Part shown: piece after piece, positions 1 to 9,528 of the stretch | Layout: each line of letters opens with the position of its first letter | Numbering within the stretch: the first letter of the stretch is position 1 | NCBI GenBank assembly: GCA_027577595.1 | Contig: JANBRJ010000133.1 | Coordinates: forward strand, 1-33,178 | Direction: 5' to 3' | Source: Coemansia sp. RSA 487 | Lineage: Eukaryota > Kickxellomycota > Kickxellomycetes > Kickxellales > Kickxellaceae | DNA: 33,178 bases | Program-made: the position numbers and the translations under genes | The notes under the pieces: generated by a model | Told to the model about the DNA's origin: nothing | Databases searched by the model: none | The model's input: the letters and a program-made list of their open reading frames with translations, nothing else

Positions 1-74
1 AAAGGAAATAAAAGATAAAACATCATCTGAATACTCCTTGTTATCCATCCCAGGTCCATGCTCGATTCGTCACA
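1..74 (+). mobile_element. 3' end of an LTR, cut by the window edge
   Basis: From about base 27 the sequence follows the 3' end of the solo LTR at 892-1141. It shares the ATCCC(A/G)GGTCCATG block and ends in GTCACA at 74, after which the similarity stops abruptly. This is the CA-3' terminus expected of an LTR. Only the end is inside the window, so I cannot say whether it is a solo LTR or part of a longer element. It is more diverged from the other copies than they are from each other. Confidence 0.6.
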
Positions 75-487
75 ATATGTATGAGTATAGAGGTATATAA
101 AGACGTTTATTCGTGGTAGAAAACATGTGATCATATCTGCAATTAGGAATAGGCAACTATAAATATGACATGTTTCAGTTTAATAGCAGGAATATAATTA
201 TATTCTAATTTATTAAATGATTAAATTATTCAATCGTGGAGATTAGCTCTAACCCAGAAACTTCACATAATATAATAAAATAGGAAGTTTTGTAATTCAC
301 TGAAACCTCCCTCAGCATCTGCCCCAACTTTTTGTGATGCTTACTGAAAACAAGTCTTCTTTAATGTGAATAAAAGTATATTATACAAACTAAAGAAGGA
401 ACCCCCAGAAAGAAAAGGCCTGTCTACCTGCGATGACATGGCATGCTGTTTAATAGTGGTAAACATACATTCGGTAATTAGATTTTG
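75..487. other. AT-rich spacer, no gene seen
   Basis: AT-rich sequence between two LTR copies. It holds only short open frames with no recognisable domain. I see no RNA gene, tandem repeat or retrotransposon coding remnant in it. Confidence 0.5.
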
Positions 488-748
488 TGTGACGGATTTA
501 CCATGGACCCAGGATAAAATAACACAGGGTAGTTATTTGATATCTTGTTGCTCAAACTAGATAAGGAAAAGAAAAGAAAGAAATCCCTTGCCTTCCTTCA
601 GAAGGCAATGATCCACGGGAAATGCTACCCTTATATGTAGCAGAGAGCCGTTACATGCAGTGGACTATTTCATTGCTAGTGTTTAGTGGCTGTGAAAACC
701 TATTATCATGGGGTTTGCCTTGCGTACGGCTATCACACTAGCGTGACA
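488..748 (-). mobile_element. Solo LTR, minus orientation
   Basis: Read on the minus strand it begins TGTCACGCTAGTGTG at 748 and ends GTCACACA at 488. It aligns over its whole length with the plus-strand LTR at 892-1141 at roughly 84 percent identity by hand. It has the 5'-TG...CA-3' ends of an LTR and an internal TATA-like stretch. No internal retrotransposon coding region adjoins it. The flanks do not show a convincing 5-bp target duplication (TTTTG versus TAAAT), which fits old age or recombination between copies. The superfamily cannot be set from an LTR alone. Confidence 0.75.
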
Positions 749-886
749 TAAATAGAAATAATAATAGTACATTATGAACTAAAGTTTTGCCTATAGAAAG
801 TAGTATCAGTTGCAGAGATTAGTTTTTCCAATTTTCTTTGACATTTAACATTGTTTTCCATATTATCACTTGTTCTGCTATATATA

Positions 887-1146
887 AAGTGTGTCACGCT
901 AGTGTGAGTGTCGTATGCGAGGCAAACCCATGACAATGGGTTTGCACAGCCACTGAACGCTAACAATGCAATAGTCCACTACATGTAACGGCCCCTTGTT
1001 ATATATAAGGACAGCGTTTCCCGAGGGTCATTGCCTTCTGAGGAAGGCAAGGATTTTTCTTCTTATATCTAGTTTGAGGAACAAGATATCGAATAATTAC
1101 TCTGTGTTATTTTATCCCGGGTCCATGGCAAATCTGTCACAAAGTG
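887..1146 (+). mobile_element. Solo LTR (892-1141) with 5-bp target site duplication
   Basis: A 250-bp LTR beginning TGTCACGCTAGTGTG at 892 and ending CTGTCACA at 1141. It is flanked by identical AAGTG at 887-891 and 1142-1146, the target duplication of an integrase-mediated insertion. Its TATA box (ATATATAAGG, 1001-1010) is where an LTR promoter would be expected. Nothing of the internal element remains, so it is a solo LTR left by recombination between the two LTRs of a full element. The intact duplication and clean ends suggest it is younger than the neighbouring minus-strand copy. Confidence 0.85.
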
Positions 1147-1711
1147 TTTATTTATCAACCAACAAAAATTTAAGGCTATTGTTAAGTGGACTTTTACTTC
1201 GTTGAGGGTTTTACACCACCATGCCAGTTCTTAATGTGGCTTTCCATCGCAGCAGCATCTTTACAGGTGATTCCACAGGGACAGATAAGGTCTGCTGAAC
1301 TAGCCATATTGTAAGCTTTGGTATTGTTAAGTTGAATGAATACTTGAGTAGTAGTTGATGGATAGTAGAGGAATGGACAGAGGCAATTGCAGACCTTTTA
1401 TATGTCCAAAAACTGCAGATGTTGAAGGGTTGGTTAGCACTTGATGAAGCTAGCAAATATTTTTAGAGCCGGCCATAAATGGGTAGTTATATGAAGTTGG
1501 GTATTTTTGGAATTATTAATTAATTTCTGTGAAACACAAAAGAACTCTATGCATAGACCAGTATATCCGACTTACCAACCATGTGTTCAATATTGTATCA
1601 TAGAAGGGGATATAAATAGTTCTTGATCTAAAGTAAATGAAAAAAGAGGCAAGGTAGCAGAAAATATGGTCGATTCTTGAATATATCTTATAAATAGAAA
1701 AACAGTTTATT
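1147..1711. other. Gene-poor stretch downstream of NDUFS1
   Basis: AT-rich sequence after the solo LTR, ending in the probable 3' untranslated region of NDUFS1, which reads in from the right. One minus-strand open frame (1211-1456, 81 codons) has no domain I can name with confidence and is probably either chance or a worn transposon scrap. Confidence 0.4.
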
Positions 1712-4020
1712 TTAGGCAGTGGCCGATGCAGAGCTGCTGCTGCTTCCTCCTGTAGCCACGGAATCCTTTCCGTCGCAGTTCTTGCCAAAGGCAGATGCAG
1801 ACCGTGCCATAGTGCGCGACGCTCTCGATATAGCATCAGTCATATAGTAATTTTCAATAACCTTGATAAAGTTTGTGTCCAACTTGTGTCCTCCGTTTAA
1901 GCGCAGCTGTTCAAGGCCAAGCTTGGCAATACTACTATCTGTGCCGCTCAGCTCATCGTAGTTCACCAAAGTCGGGCTGACATCAGCCATCCGGGCCCGC
2001 AGTGTTGCTACATCGTCGTAGGGCAGCGTAAGGCCGGTGACTTCGGAGAGAGCACGGATAATCTTCCAATCCTCGCGGGCGCCGCCAGGAACGCCAACTG
2101 CTTGGCGTGTCAGCTGTGAGCGACCTTCCGTGTTAACATATGTTGCAGTCTTCTCGGTGTAGGCGGCTGCTGGCAAAACAACATCGGCAAGATGAGCGCC
2201 AGCGTCGCCGTGGTGACCCTGATACACAACAAAGGCGTCCTGCGGGATATCGGCGGGGTTGATCTCATCAGCACCCAATAGGTAAATAAACTGGCCCGGC
2301 TCGTTTGACGACTGGCCGTTAGGAATAAACCCAATGTCCAGAGCGGCTGTGCGTCCGGCTGCATACTGCAGAACGCTGAGGCCGTTCCATTCGTCGGTTA
2401 CAAGCTGCGGCACAGTGTCTGCCAGACGCGCAACAGCCGCTAGAACATCGGCTCCGTTGGCCATCTCGCCTACAGAGCTACCAACAATAACGAGCGGGCG
2501 CTTGGCCGAGCGCAGCTTCTGTGCAAACGCATGCTTACCCTGGACAAGGTCCTCGATGGCCTGTGCGGTTTGGCCAACATGGTCGTACTCGTATGTCAGG
2601 TCGACGCTGTTTCCAATAACGCCAAACTCAGTAGTCGATGTAAGATACGGCTTACGCAGACGTGCGTTCAGAACAGGAGCCTCGTGGCGCGGATTGGTGC
2701 CAACCAGAAGAACAACATCGGCGTCCTCGACACCTGCAATCGACGCATTGAATGTATAGTTGGAGCGTACATCAGCGCCGTAGGCGGGGGTGCGGCGGTT
2801 GTGAAGAACATCGACAGAGAGGTTCTCAGAGCCGGCGGCGTTGAGCAGGTCTTTCAGCGCTACCATTGACTCTGCATCGGCCAGGTCGCCCGCAACGGCA
2901 CGGATCTGGCCAGGCAAAGTCGAGCGGAAGCGGTCGGCTATCAGCTGCAGTGCGTCTGCCCAGTTTGCAGGCACAAATTTGTCCCCGTCGCGGACAAGCG
3001 GCGTCGTCAGGCGCTGGCGCTTAAGCCCGTCGTTGGCGAAGCGCGCCTTGTCGGAGATCCACTCCTCGTTGATCTCGTCGTTGGTGCGCGGAATGACGCG
3101 CATAACCTCCTCGCCACGCGAGTCGACGCGGATGTTGGAGCCAAGGGCATCCATGACGTCGATGCTCTCAGTGTTCTTCAGCTCCCAAGGACGTGCAGCG
3201 AAGGCATACGGCTTGGATGTCAGTGCGCCGACGGGACACAGGTCGATGATGTTTCCTGACAGCTCCGAGAGAAGCGGCCGGCTGACATACGTGCCTATTT
3301 GCATGTCGTTTCCACGCCCAGTGGTGCCTAGCTCGCCGGTGCCTGCGACTTCGTTCATAAAGCGCACACAGCGGGTGCAGTGGATGCATCGGGTCATCGT
3401 GGTTTTGACAAGAGGGCCCAGATCCTTGTCCTCCACGGAGCGCTTGTTCTCGTAGAAGCGGCCACGGTCGGTACCGTACCGCATCGACTGGTCCTGGAGG
3501 TCGCATTCGCCTCCTTGGTCGCAAATAGGGCAGTCAAGCGGGTGGTTGGCCAAAAGGAACTCCATGACGCCCTCGCGCGCCTGCTTGATCTTTGGCGTGT
3601 CGGTCAGGATGCGCATGCCGGGGCCAACAGGCATGGCGCACGATGCAGCCATCTTTGGCGACTTTTCGATCTCCACAAGGCACATGCGACAGTTTCCGGC
3701 TATCCCCAGCCGCTCGTGGTAGCAGAAGCGTGGGATCGTGACGTTGGCCTTTTCTGCTGCCTGGATAATCGCAGACCCTTCCTCAACCATCACTGGCTTC
3801 CCGTCCACAAACACCTCAATTTCCTTGCGAGGCGCTGTCGATGCTGCAAACGCCCTGCGCCAGCCTATATACCATTATGGCAAGTCCCCGATTCCAGGCT
3901 GATTTAGTTGAAAGATCCGACATCAGCTGATTATCGTTCGTTTTGAATTCTTTTTTGAATCTTACCTTGCGAAAGTCCTGTTTTACGAAGAAGCGATCCG
4001 GATGTTGTGAGTCGTAGCAT
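1712..4020 (-). CDS. NDUFS1: NADH:ubiquinone oxidoreductase 75-kDa subunit (complex I), two exons
   Basis: Nuclear-encoded iron-sulphur subunit of the matrix arm of mitochondrial complex I, carrying electrons from the flavin site toward ubiquinone. Exons 4020-3966 and 3864-1712 join in phase to 735 aa. Exon 1 encodes a basic presequence (MLRLTTSGSLLRK). An N-terminal 2Fe-2S domain has Cys66, Cys77, Cys80 and Cys94. The His-Cys3 cluster is in the motif HPLDCPICDQGGEC (His126, Cys130, Cys133, Cys139), and the next 4Fe-4S site begins CIHCTRC and closes at DLCPVGA. A molybdopterin-oxidoreductase-like domain fills the rest. The length is close to the roughly 727 aa of animal homologues. The C-terminus is a Ser/Ala-rich tail. 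It shares a 397-bp divergent promoter region with VPS16. The exon-2 frame has no ATG upstream of its conserved start, which is why the spliced start is preferred. Confidence 0.95.
3865..3965 (-). other. Intron 1 of NDUFS1
   Basis: On the minus strand exon 1 ends GCAAG, followed by GTAAGA. The intron ends TATATAG just before exon 2. It is 101 nt. Exon 1 is 55 nt, leaving one base, and exon 2 supplies the two bases completing a Gly codon, so the reading frame is preserved exactly. A branch-like ACTAAA lies near the 3' end. The intron falls inside the mitochondrial targeting sequence. Confidence 0.85.
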
Positions 4021-4417
4021 TTTATTCCACCAAAAGAAACAAGTGTACAAGGAAAAAAGTGTGTGATTTATAAAAATAAAAGTAAAGGATTTCTCAACAC
4101 CCGCAAGAAAAAGAAATGAAGAAAACAGCGCAAAAGTGGAGATAAGATTCTTTTCTGATGAGTTGCCAGCCACGCTCATCCATCCTCGTGTTTTTTCTCC
4201 CCTCCCTCCTCTTCTCATCAATCTCTAACTCTGATCTGATTGGTTGTGATCTGGTGATCAGTACTTTTAAAAAGGGTGTGGTGTATGGTATGTATAATGC
4301 GTGGTGGGGGTTGTATTTTCTCTTCTGTTGAAGCAGCTACTACGTATTTCTTCTGTTCAGGCATTCAACGCAATTTTATCTTCCCTTTTTGTATTCTATT
4401 CATAATAAACCTTAATT
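4021..4417. promoter_or_regulatory. Divergent promoter region between NDUFS1 and VPS16
   Basis: 397 bp between two outward-facing start codons, so it must hold both 5' leaders and promoters. A purine-rich then pyrimidine-rich run (about 4170-4220) and an AT-rich stretch next to the VPS16 ATG are visible. I see no compelling specific operator. Open frames here are short chance frames. Confidence 0.5.
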
Positions 4418-6949
4418 ATGGCTCATCCGGCGTCGCAATGGCATCCAATTCACGACACATTCTACCGACTGCACCGCATCTATCAGATGCAGTGGGCCGG
4501 GCTGGACCTCACCAGATTCCGAGTGGCAGCCGCACCGTTCGGTGGACCCATAGCGCTAGTACGTGACGACCGGCAGCTCCTTGAAGCAGGCGCTGCGCCA
4601 ATGCTGGACCCTGCGATAAGCGTGTTTGCGGCAAGTGGAGCAACCATCGGGCGGATCGAGTATGACGGGCTGGTTCGGGTAGCTGCATTTAGCTGGAATT
4701 CACGCGAAGAGCTCGTATGTGTGCAGGAGGACGGGAATGTGCGTGTGTTTTCGCTAGGCGGACAAGAGCCAGTGTCGTTTTCGCTTGGCGCGGAGGCGCG
4801 CGAAGCAGGGGTTGTGGACTGCAAGTTCTGGGACCAAGGGTTTGTAGCAATGACTGGGGCGCATCGGTTCGTTTACGTCAACGATATTTACGAGCCCAAG
4901 CCGCGAGTGCTGGCCGATGCGCAGCTGACGGAGCTGCCGCACAGTTGGGCTGTGGTGGCTCCGCATTTGACGCTGAGCCACCATGTCGAAGTGCTGGTAG
5001 CCACTGGCCGTACCGTAGTTTCTATCGATGCAGTCGGCTCGCAGGACCAGCTGCTGGACCAGGGTCCATACACGCGGATTTCGGTATCGCCAAACGGACG
5101 GCTAGTGGCGCTGTGTAGCATGGTCAGCGATATCAGTAGCCGCGTGCAGGTAGTATCGATGGACTTTCAGCGGTCGTACTCGGAGTACGAGCGCACGCCA
5201 CCAGAAAACCCAAGTGATGTGGCATGGTGCGGCAGCGATGCGGTTGTCGCTAGCTTTGCGTCGGAGGCCGTTCTAATCGGCCCATTCGGCGATACGCTTG
5301 CCTTTGCGCACGACGATGCACCAGTCCATCTGGTGCAAGAGCTGGACGGAGTGCGCATGTTCAATGGCGGGGTGCACGAGTTCCTTTGCAAGGTCGGCGA
5401 GGATGCGCGCAGCGTGTTCCAGATCGGGTCGACGTCGGCGGCAGCGCTGCTGTTTGATGCGTTGGATAGCATCCGTGCACACTCGCCTCGTGCCGACGAG
5501 ATTGTTCGCAGCATCCGGGACGAGATGCCGCAGGCCGTTGACGCATGCGTGGCTGCAGCCGGCGCAGAGCCGCTCATCGAGTACCAGCAAGCGCTGCTGC
5601 GCGCTGCTTCCGTTGGCAGGTCGTTTTTAGCCGTATACAACGGCGACCGCATTGCGGATATGTGCCGCCACTTGCGGGTTATCAACTGCTTGGCATCCTA
5701 CGCGGTGGGCATTCCAGCGACGTTGATGCAGTTCCAGAGCTTGCCGCTTGAGACGTGGATATCGCGACTGTTGCACCGCAACATGCATGCATTGGCACTC
5801 CGCCTGTGCCAGTATCTGGAAGCCCCCGCCGACCCTGTGTACGTGCACTGGGCGTGTGCCAAGATCCGCGCATCCGCTCTGGATGACGATGCTCTGTTCA
5901 ATGTGCTAAAGTCGCGGCTGGACGCCCTAAGTCCTGGTGGGCTGGCGCCTCCTCCAGTCGCGTCATACGCCGATATCGCTGCTGTTGCCGACCGCTGTGG
6001 ATACAAACGGCTTGCAGCACGGCTCTTGCAGCTCGAGCCGCGGGCAGCCAGCCAGGTCCCGCTTCTAATATCGATGGGCCACGATGCAGCAGCCATGGAT
6101 GCAGCAGTGCGGAGCGGCGATACCGATCTTGTGTACTTTGTAGTGTTCCATCTGTTCAAGGCGCTGCCACTTGCCGAGTTCTTCCACGCTATTGGCAGAT
6201 CGCCAATCGCTGGTCGGTTGTTTGAAAAATACTGCATAGAGATCGGTGCGCCTGTGCTCGAGGACTATTACTTCCAGGACGATGCGTTTGCCAAGGCTGC
6301 GCGTCTCATAGTCATTGACAGCTTGGCCGAGCCCGATCTAACACGACGCGCCGCACGGTTGGCGCCGGCTGCAAAGATGCTTGCCCGCGAACAAGGCGCC
6401 AGATCTGGCAGCACACAGGTAGAATCCCGTGCGCTGGATATGTATATCCGGTTGCTCCACACGCAACGACAGTTAGATAGCGATATGCCTGGGGAGTCGT
6501 TTGCAGGCCTGCCGCTCAACGCAACGATTGCTCGGTGCTTGGAGACCGGCAATTATTCACGGGCTGCCAAACTACGCACTGATTTTAAGGTTCCCGACAA
6601 GCGGTTCTATTGGATCAAGCTCCGTGCGCTGGTGCAGAGACGCGATTGGGCGGAGCTTGCCCGCTTGGCCTCGGCTGCCCGCAAATCTCCAATCGGGTAC
6701 CGTCCCTTTGTCGACGAGTGCGTGGCGGCGCTGCAGTACCAGGAGGCTGCTAGGTACATTCCACGCTGTGATCCACGGGACCATGCAGAGCTGTACTTGA
6801 GGATCGGCTTTTTCCGCGAGGCTGCGCAAGCAGCAGCCAATGCGCGTGATGCCGATGCGCTGCGCCAGATTCATGGGTCTGTCAACGATCCTGCATTGCG
6901 TGCAGACATTGCACGGCAACTGGAGCAGCTGACAAACGGTTCCAACTGA
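4418..6949 (+). CDS. VPS16: Vacuolar protein sorting protein 16
   Basis: Core subunit of the class C Vps complex shared by HOPS and CORVET, which tethers endosomes and vacuoles and regulates SNARE assembly. The single-exon 843-aa product matches the family length (human 839). The N-terminal half is the Vps16_N beta-propeller; its start, with HPIHDTFYRLHRIYQMQW and, further on, conserved segments such as VAAFSWNSREELVCVQEDG, is typical. The C-terminal half, from about residue 480, is the alpha-solenoid Vps16_C region that binds Vps33. The ATG is the first in frame after an AT-rich leader. It converges on the striatin-like gene with about 82 bp between the stop codons; an AAATAAA-type polyadenylation signal lies shortly after the stop. 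Confidence 0.93.
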   Translation: MAHPASQWHPIHDTFYRLHRIYQMQWAGLDLTRFRVAAAPFGGPIALVRDDRQLLEAGAAPMLDPAISVFAASGATIGRIEYDGLVRVAAFSWNSREELVCVQEDGNVRVFSLGGQEPVSFSLGAEAREAGVVDCKFWDQGFVAMTGAHRFVYVNDIYEPKPRVLADAQLTELPHSWAVVAPHLTLSHHVEVLVATGRTVVSIDAVGSQDQLLDQGPYTRISVSPNGRLVALCSMVSDISSRVQVVSMDFQRSYSEYERTPPENPSDVAWCGSDAVVASFASEAVLIGPFGDTLAFAHDDAPVHLVQELDGVRMFNGGVHEFLCKVGEDARSVFQIGSTSAAALLFDALDSIRAHSPRADEIVRSIRDEMPQAVDACVAAAGAEPLIEYQQALLRAASVGRSFLAVYNGDRIADMCRHLRVINCLASYAVGIPATLMQFQSLPLETWISRLLHRNMHALALRLCQYLEAPADPVYVHWACAKIRASALDDDALFNVLKSRLDALSPGGLAPPPVASYADIAAVADRCGYKRLAARLLQLEPRAASQVPLLISMGHDAAAMDAAVRSGDTDLVYFVVFHLFKALPLAEFFHAIGRSPIAGRLFEKYCIEIGAPVLEDYYFQDDAFAKAARLIVIDSLAEPDLTRRAARLAPAAKMLAREQGARSGSTQVESRALDMYIRLLHTQRQLDSDMPGESFAGLPLNATIARCLETGNYSRAAKLRTDFKVPDKRFYWIKLRALVQRRDWAELARLASAARKSPIGYRPFVDECVAALQYQEAARYIPRCDPRDHAELYLRIGFFREAAQAAANARDADALRQIHGSVNDPALRADIARQLEQLTNGSN

Positions 6950-7031
6950 AGATTAAAGTCTATGTTTCTCTTATTAAATAAATGGGAGGAGGGTGTTTAT
7001 CGATAATATAATGCTTGCTATGGAGGGGGGG

Positions 7032-9014
7032 TTATAATATATTTCGGAATATCTTTGCTGATCCATCTGATCCTGCGCTGGCGACCATCATACCGCTGCT
7101 CGCACTGGGAGGAACCACGCACACTGCACACACGCCTTCGTCGCCCTTGCGCTGGTGCGCTCGGACTTCGTGGACGCTTGCCAGGGCGCGGCGCCAGTCC
7201 CACCACCGCACGACTCCGTCTGATCCGCCAGTGACTACAGCCATGGCGCCGCCATTGCTACTGTGGCCATTTCCTGTCCACAAGTCGACCGCCGTTGCTG
7301 CTATGCCGCGCTGCGGATACGCGGTGATTCCAGTGGCTGGAGACAGTACCGTCTTGCCGCTCCGCACATCAAACAAGTGGACCGAACCGTCAGCGCACGC
7401 AGCGCCTACCACGTGCTCCGATTCCTCTGGCCGGCACACGATCTTTGTGATCCGCGTATTCAGCAGCATCTTATTCGATGCTGCCGTAGTAGTAGTCTGC
7501 ATCAATGTGCTGGTATGCTGTGTGTCGTACGTCTCGATGCGTCCATCTGCGTATCCAATTGCCAAGCGCGAACCATCTTCAGTAGTAAAACACACGGATG
7601 TCGGCACAACACGCTTGTCCCTCATGTACGTCAGAGTGCTAGCGCTATCTTTGCTGCTGCTGCTGCTGCTGCTGCTGCCGCTGCTGGTAGTGTTGCTGGT
7701 GGTGCTCCACAGCTTGCATGTGGCGTCGGCCGACACTGACGCCAGCAACGACGCACGCGCGTTGAGCGCCAGGTCCCATACAGCATCTGTGTGGCCCACC
7801 AGTTCGCCGGCGGCAAACGTATCTCCTCCAGAGCCATGGATCCTCCATACGCCGATTCTGCTGTCCAGCGACCCCGAGTACGCCAGCGGCTGTACCAACG
7901 AAGATACAACGCTTGTTATGCCCGCCAGATGGCCCCGGAATATAGCCACCGGCCCACTCACAACGTCGCTGCTATTGCCGCTAGTTTCACGCTGCCACTG
8001 GAATTGCTCTGGCTGCCGCTGTGCCTGCCTCCGTAGTCGCGATGACGTTGATGCTCGCCGGCGCTGCTCTTCGCCTTCGAGGTCCCACAGCATGAGCATT
8101 CCGTCGTCAGACCCCGTCAGCAGCTGCGGCGCCTTCTTGCTGGCATCGTTACCGTCCATACGCACACATACCGCCCGCACGGTATCCATGTGTCCTACAA
8201 ACGTCCTTGCTACTGTCCACTCGCTCCCAGCCAAGCCGCCTCCGCCGCCGCTATTGTCATCGACTTCATCCACTGTCAGAACCTTGCTAGTATCATCAAC
8301 AATAGGCGCAGATGAAACAGGTGTGGGAACAAGTGGCGATGGTTGCTGTGGCATCGAGACTGTTGGCTGGGGAGGCTCAGACACTCCCCGCATCCGCGGT
8401 CGCTGCTGCCGTTGTTCTGCAGATACATCTGTTGCTGCCGCCACGACGTGTGGCAACCGAATTGGCTCATCGCCCGTCCTTTCGCTCTCAATAATACTGC
8501 GCGACAAGCTACTCTCGCTACCCGTCGTGTCCCTATACTGCCAGAGATCCCAAACCGACGAAGAGTTCGACTGCTTACGTGTGTCCGCCGTAGAAGTGTT
8601 TGTCATAAGCACATCGATTTCCTGCAAACACCGGGACAACAGCTGCCTGCTTCTCTCCCGCGTACTAGCCGTCGCCTCGACCAAACTGGCCACCGTTATC
8701 GTGCTGCTATCGCCATTAACCAGTGGATCCAGTGATGGCTCTATGGACTTTAGCTTATCTCCTCTAACTTCCATGCTGGTATTTTGATCCCTTTTTAACA
8801 CCGACTCCAATATCGTTATATGTTTTTGCGATGCGCCATACAGCGCAGACAAGTGAGCGATACGTTTTTCCATGGCGCTTATTTTGGCCTTGAACTTTAT
8901 ACGCTCGACATCCCAGGAGGCTCGCTCTTGCTCGAACCGCCGCCATTCGCTTTGCATTGCAGTCATTGCCCGCTCAAACATAGCTGGACCTGTTGCGGCC
9001 GCTTGCCCGAGCAT
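7032..9014 (-). CDS. Striatin-like WD40 scaffold protein of the STRIPAK complex
   Basis: A 660-aa protein. Residues about 15-75 carry the striatin-type helix (AMQSEWRRFEQERASWDVER, then a coiled coil), matching the family pattern of a Trp-Arg-Phe-Glu-x-Glu-Arg segment before a heptad-rich stretch. A Ser/Pro/Gln-rich linker follows, then WD40 repeats from about residue 265 to the end, including the family-typical GELVGHTDAVWDLAL. Striatins (Far8 and PRO11 in fungi) act as B''' subunits of PP2A and scaffold STRIPAK at nuclear envelope and endomembranes in cell-fusion and growth signalling. An in-frame TAG sits immediately before the ATG, fixing the start unless there is an upstream exon. A polyserine run near 7652-7689 comes from a CAG/CTG-type repeat. 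Atg16 was considered, but the N-terminal motif favours striatin. Confidence 0.8.
   Translation of the reverse strand: MLGQAAATGPAMFERAMTAMQSEWRRFEQERASWDVERIKFKAKISAMEKRIAHLSALYGASQKHITILESVLKRDQNTSMEVRGDKLKSIEPSLDPLVNGDSSTITVASLVEATASTRERSRQLLSRCLQEIDVLMTNTSTADTRKQSNSSSVWDLWQYRDTTGSESSLSRSIIESERTGDEPIRLPHVVAAATDVSAEQRQQRPRMRGVSEPPQPTVSMPQQPSPLVPTPVSSAPIVDDTSKVLTVDEVDDNSGGGGGLAGSEWTVARTFVGHMDTVRAVCVRMDGNDASKKAPQLLTGSDDGMLMLWDLEGEEQRRRASTSSRLRRQAQRQPEQFQWQRETSGNSSDVVSGPVAIFRGHLAGITSVVSSLVQPLAYSGSLDSRIGVWRIHGSGGDTFAAGELVGHTDAVWDLALNARASLLASVSADATCKLWSTTSNTTSSGSSSSSSSSKDSASTLTYMRDKRVVPTSVCFTTEDGSRLAIGYADGRIETYDTQHTSTLMQTTTTAASNKMLLNTRITKIVCRPEESEHVVGAACADGSVHLFDVRSGKTVLSPATGITAYPQRGIAATAVDLWTGNGHSSNGGAMAVVTGGSDGVVRWWDWRRALASVHEVRAHQRKGDEGVCAVCVVPPSASSGMMVASAGSDGSAKIFRNIL
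7652..7689. repeat. Trinucleotide repeat within striatin-like gene
   Basis: A run of GCT/CTG units, read as serine codons (AGC) on the minus strand. It encodes a polyserine stretch between WD40 repeats and is likely length-variable between strains. Confidence 0.85.
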
Positions 9015-9528
9015 CTATTCGAGAATGCCATGCCATGCCATGCCATGCCATGCCATGGAATAGAATAGAATAAAAAGAGCACTGTGTTTAGCCTTCTTCC
9101 TTTACAATGAATACCGGAAAGAAAAACCCACCCCACCCTGATGAATAAGCTGACTTTGGCACTTACTGAGTAGCTGGCCCTTCGGCTGTTAATTCCGTTA
9201 CTGTTATTGTTTGGCATTAGTCTATCAACTCTTGTATATGTATTAGTGGGAGAAACGAAGAAGACGACGAAAAGAACAGAACTGCACAATAACAAATAAA
9301 TAGGAAAAGAAACTGGAAAAAAAGGAAAGAAGACAGAAAACCTTAAAGCCTGCTTTTGTTATTGGGTACGTGTGTCAGTCAGTTAGTTAATATACGTGGG
9401 TGGGGTGTGTTGTTGTCTCTGAGGTCATCGCTGTTTGCATTGTCTATTGTCTGGCCTGCAAACCAATTTCAGTCCTCTCCCTCTTTTTTTTTCCTTTTTG
9501 CTCGAAATCCTGGTTTCGAACAAAAAAA
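9015..9528. promoter_or_regulatory. Upstream region of the striatin-like gene with microsatellite
   Basis: 514 bp between the striatin start and the RIT1 stop, both on the minus strand, so it holds the striatin promoter and leader and the RIT1 3' end. Six TGCCA units (9026-9055) and a GAATA/GAATAAA run sit directly upstream of the striatin ATG. Read on the minus strand the repeat creates several ATGG trinucleotide contexts out of frame with the gene, so upstream ATGs could lower translation. Nothing else is recognised. Confidence 0.55.
9026..9073. repeat. Pentanucleotide microsatellite (TGCCA)6 followed by (GAATA)n
   Basis: Six uninterrupted TGCCA units from 9026 to 9055, then TGGAATAGAATAGAATAAA. 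It lies in the 5' leader of the striatin-like gene, 11 bp from the start codon. Confidence 0.95.

Noticed and set aside
488-1141. A single foldback or terminal-inverted-repeat DNA transposon
   Set aside because: The plus-strand arm has its own 5-bp target duplication and TG...CA ends, and single arms occur alone at both window edges, so two independent solo LTRs explain it better.
1211-1456. 81-codon minus-strand frame next to the solo LTR
   Set aside because: A faint resemblance to mobile-element recombinase text was not strong enough to name a family, and no neighbouring element structure supports it.
7015-8787. 590-codon open frame on the plus strand
   Set aside because: It is antisense to the striatin-like gene. 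Its product is low-complexity Ser/Leu/Thr-rich with no domain, whereas the minus strand has clear WD40 repeats.
7032-9014. Atg16-like autophagy protein
   Set aside because: A coiled coil plus WD40 layout fits both, but the Trp-Arg-Phe-Glu helix and the GHTDAVW repeat match striatin better.
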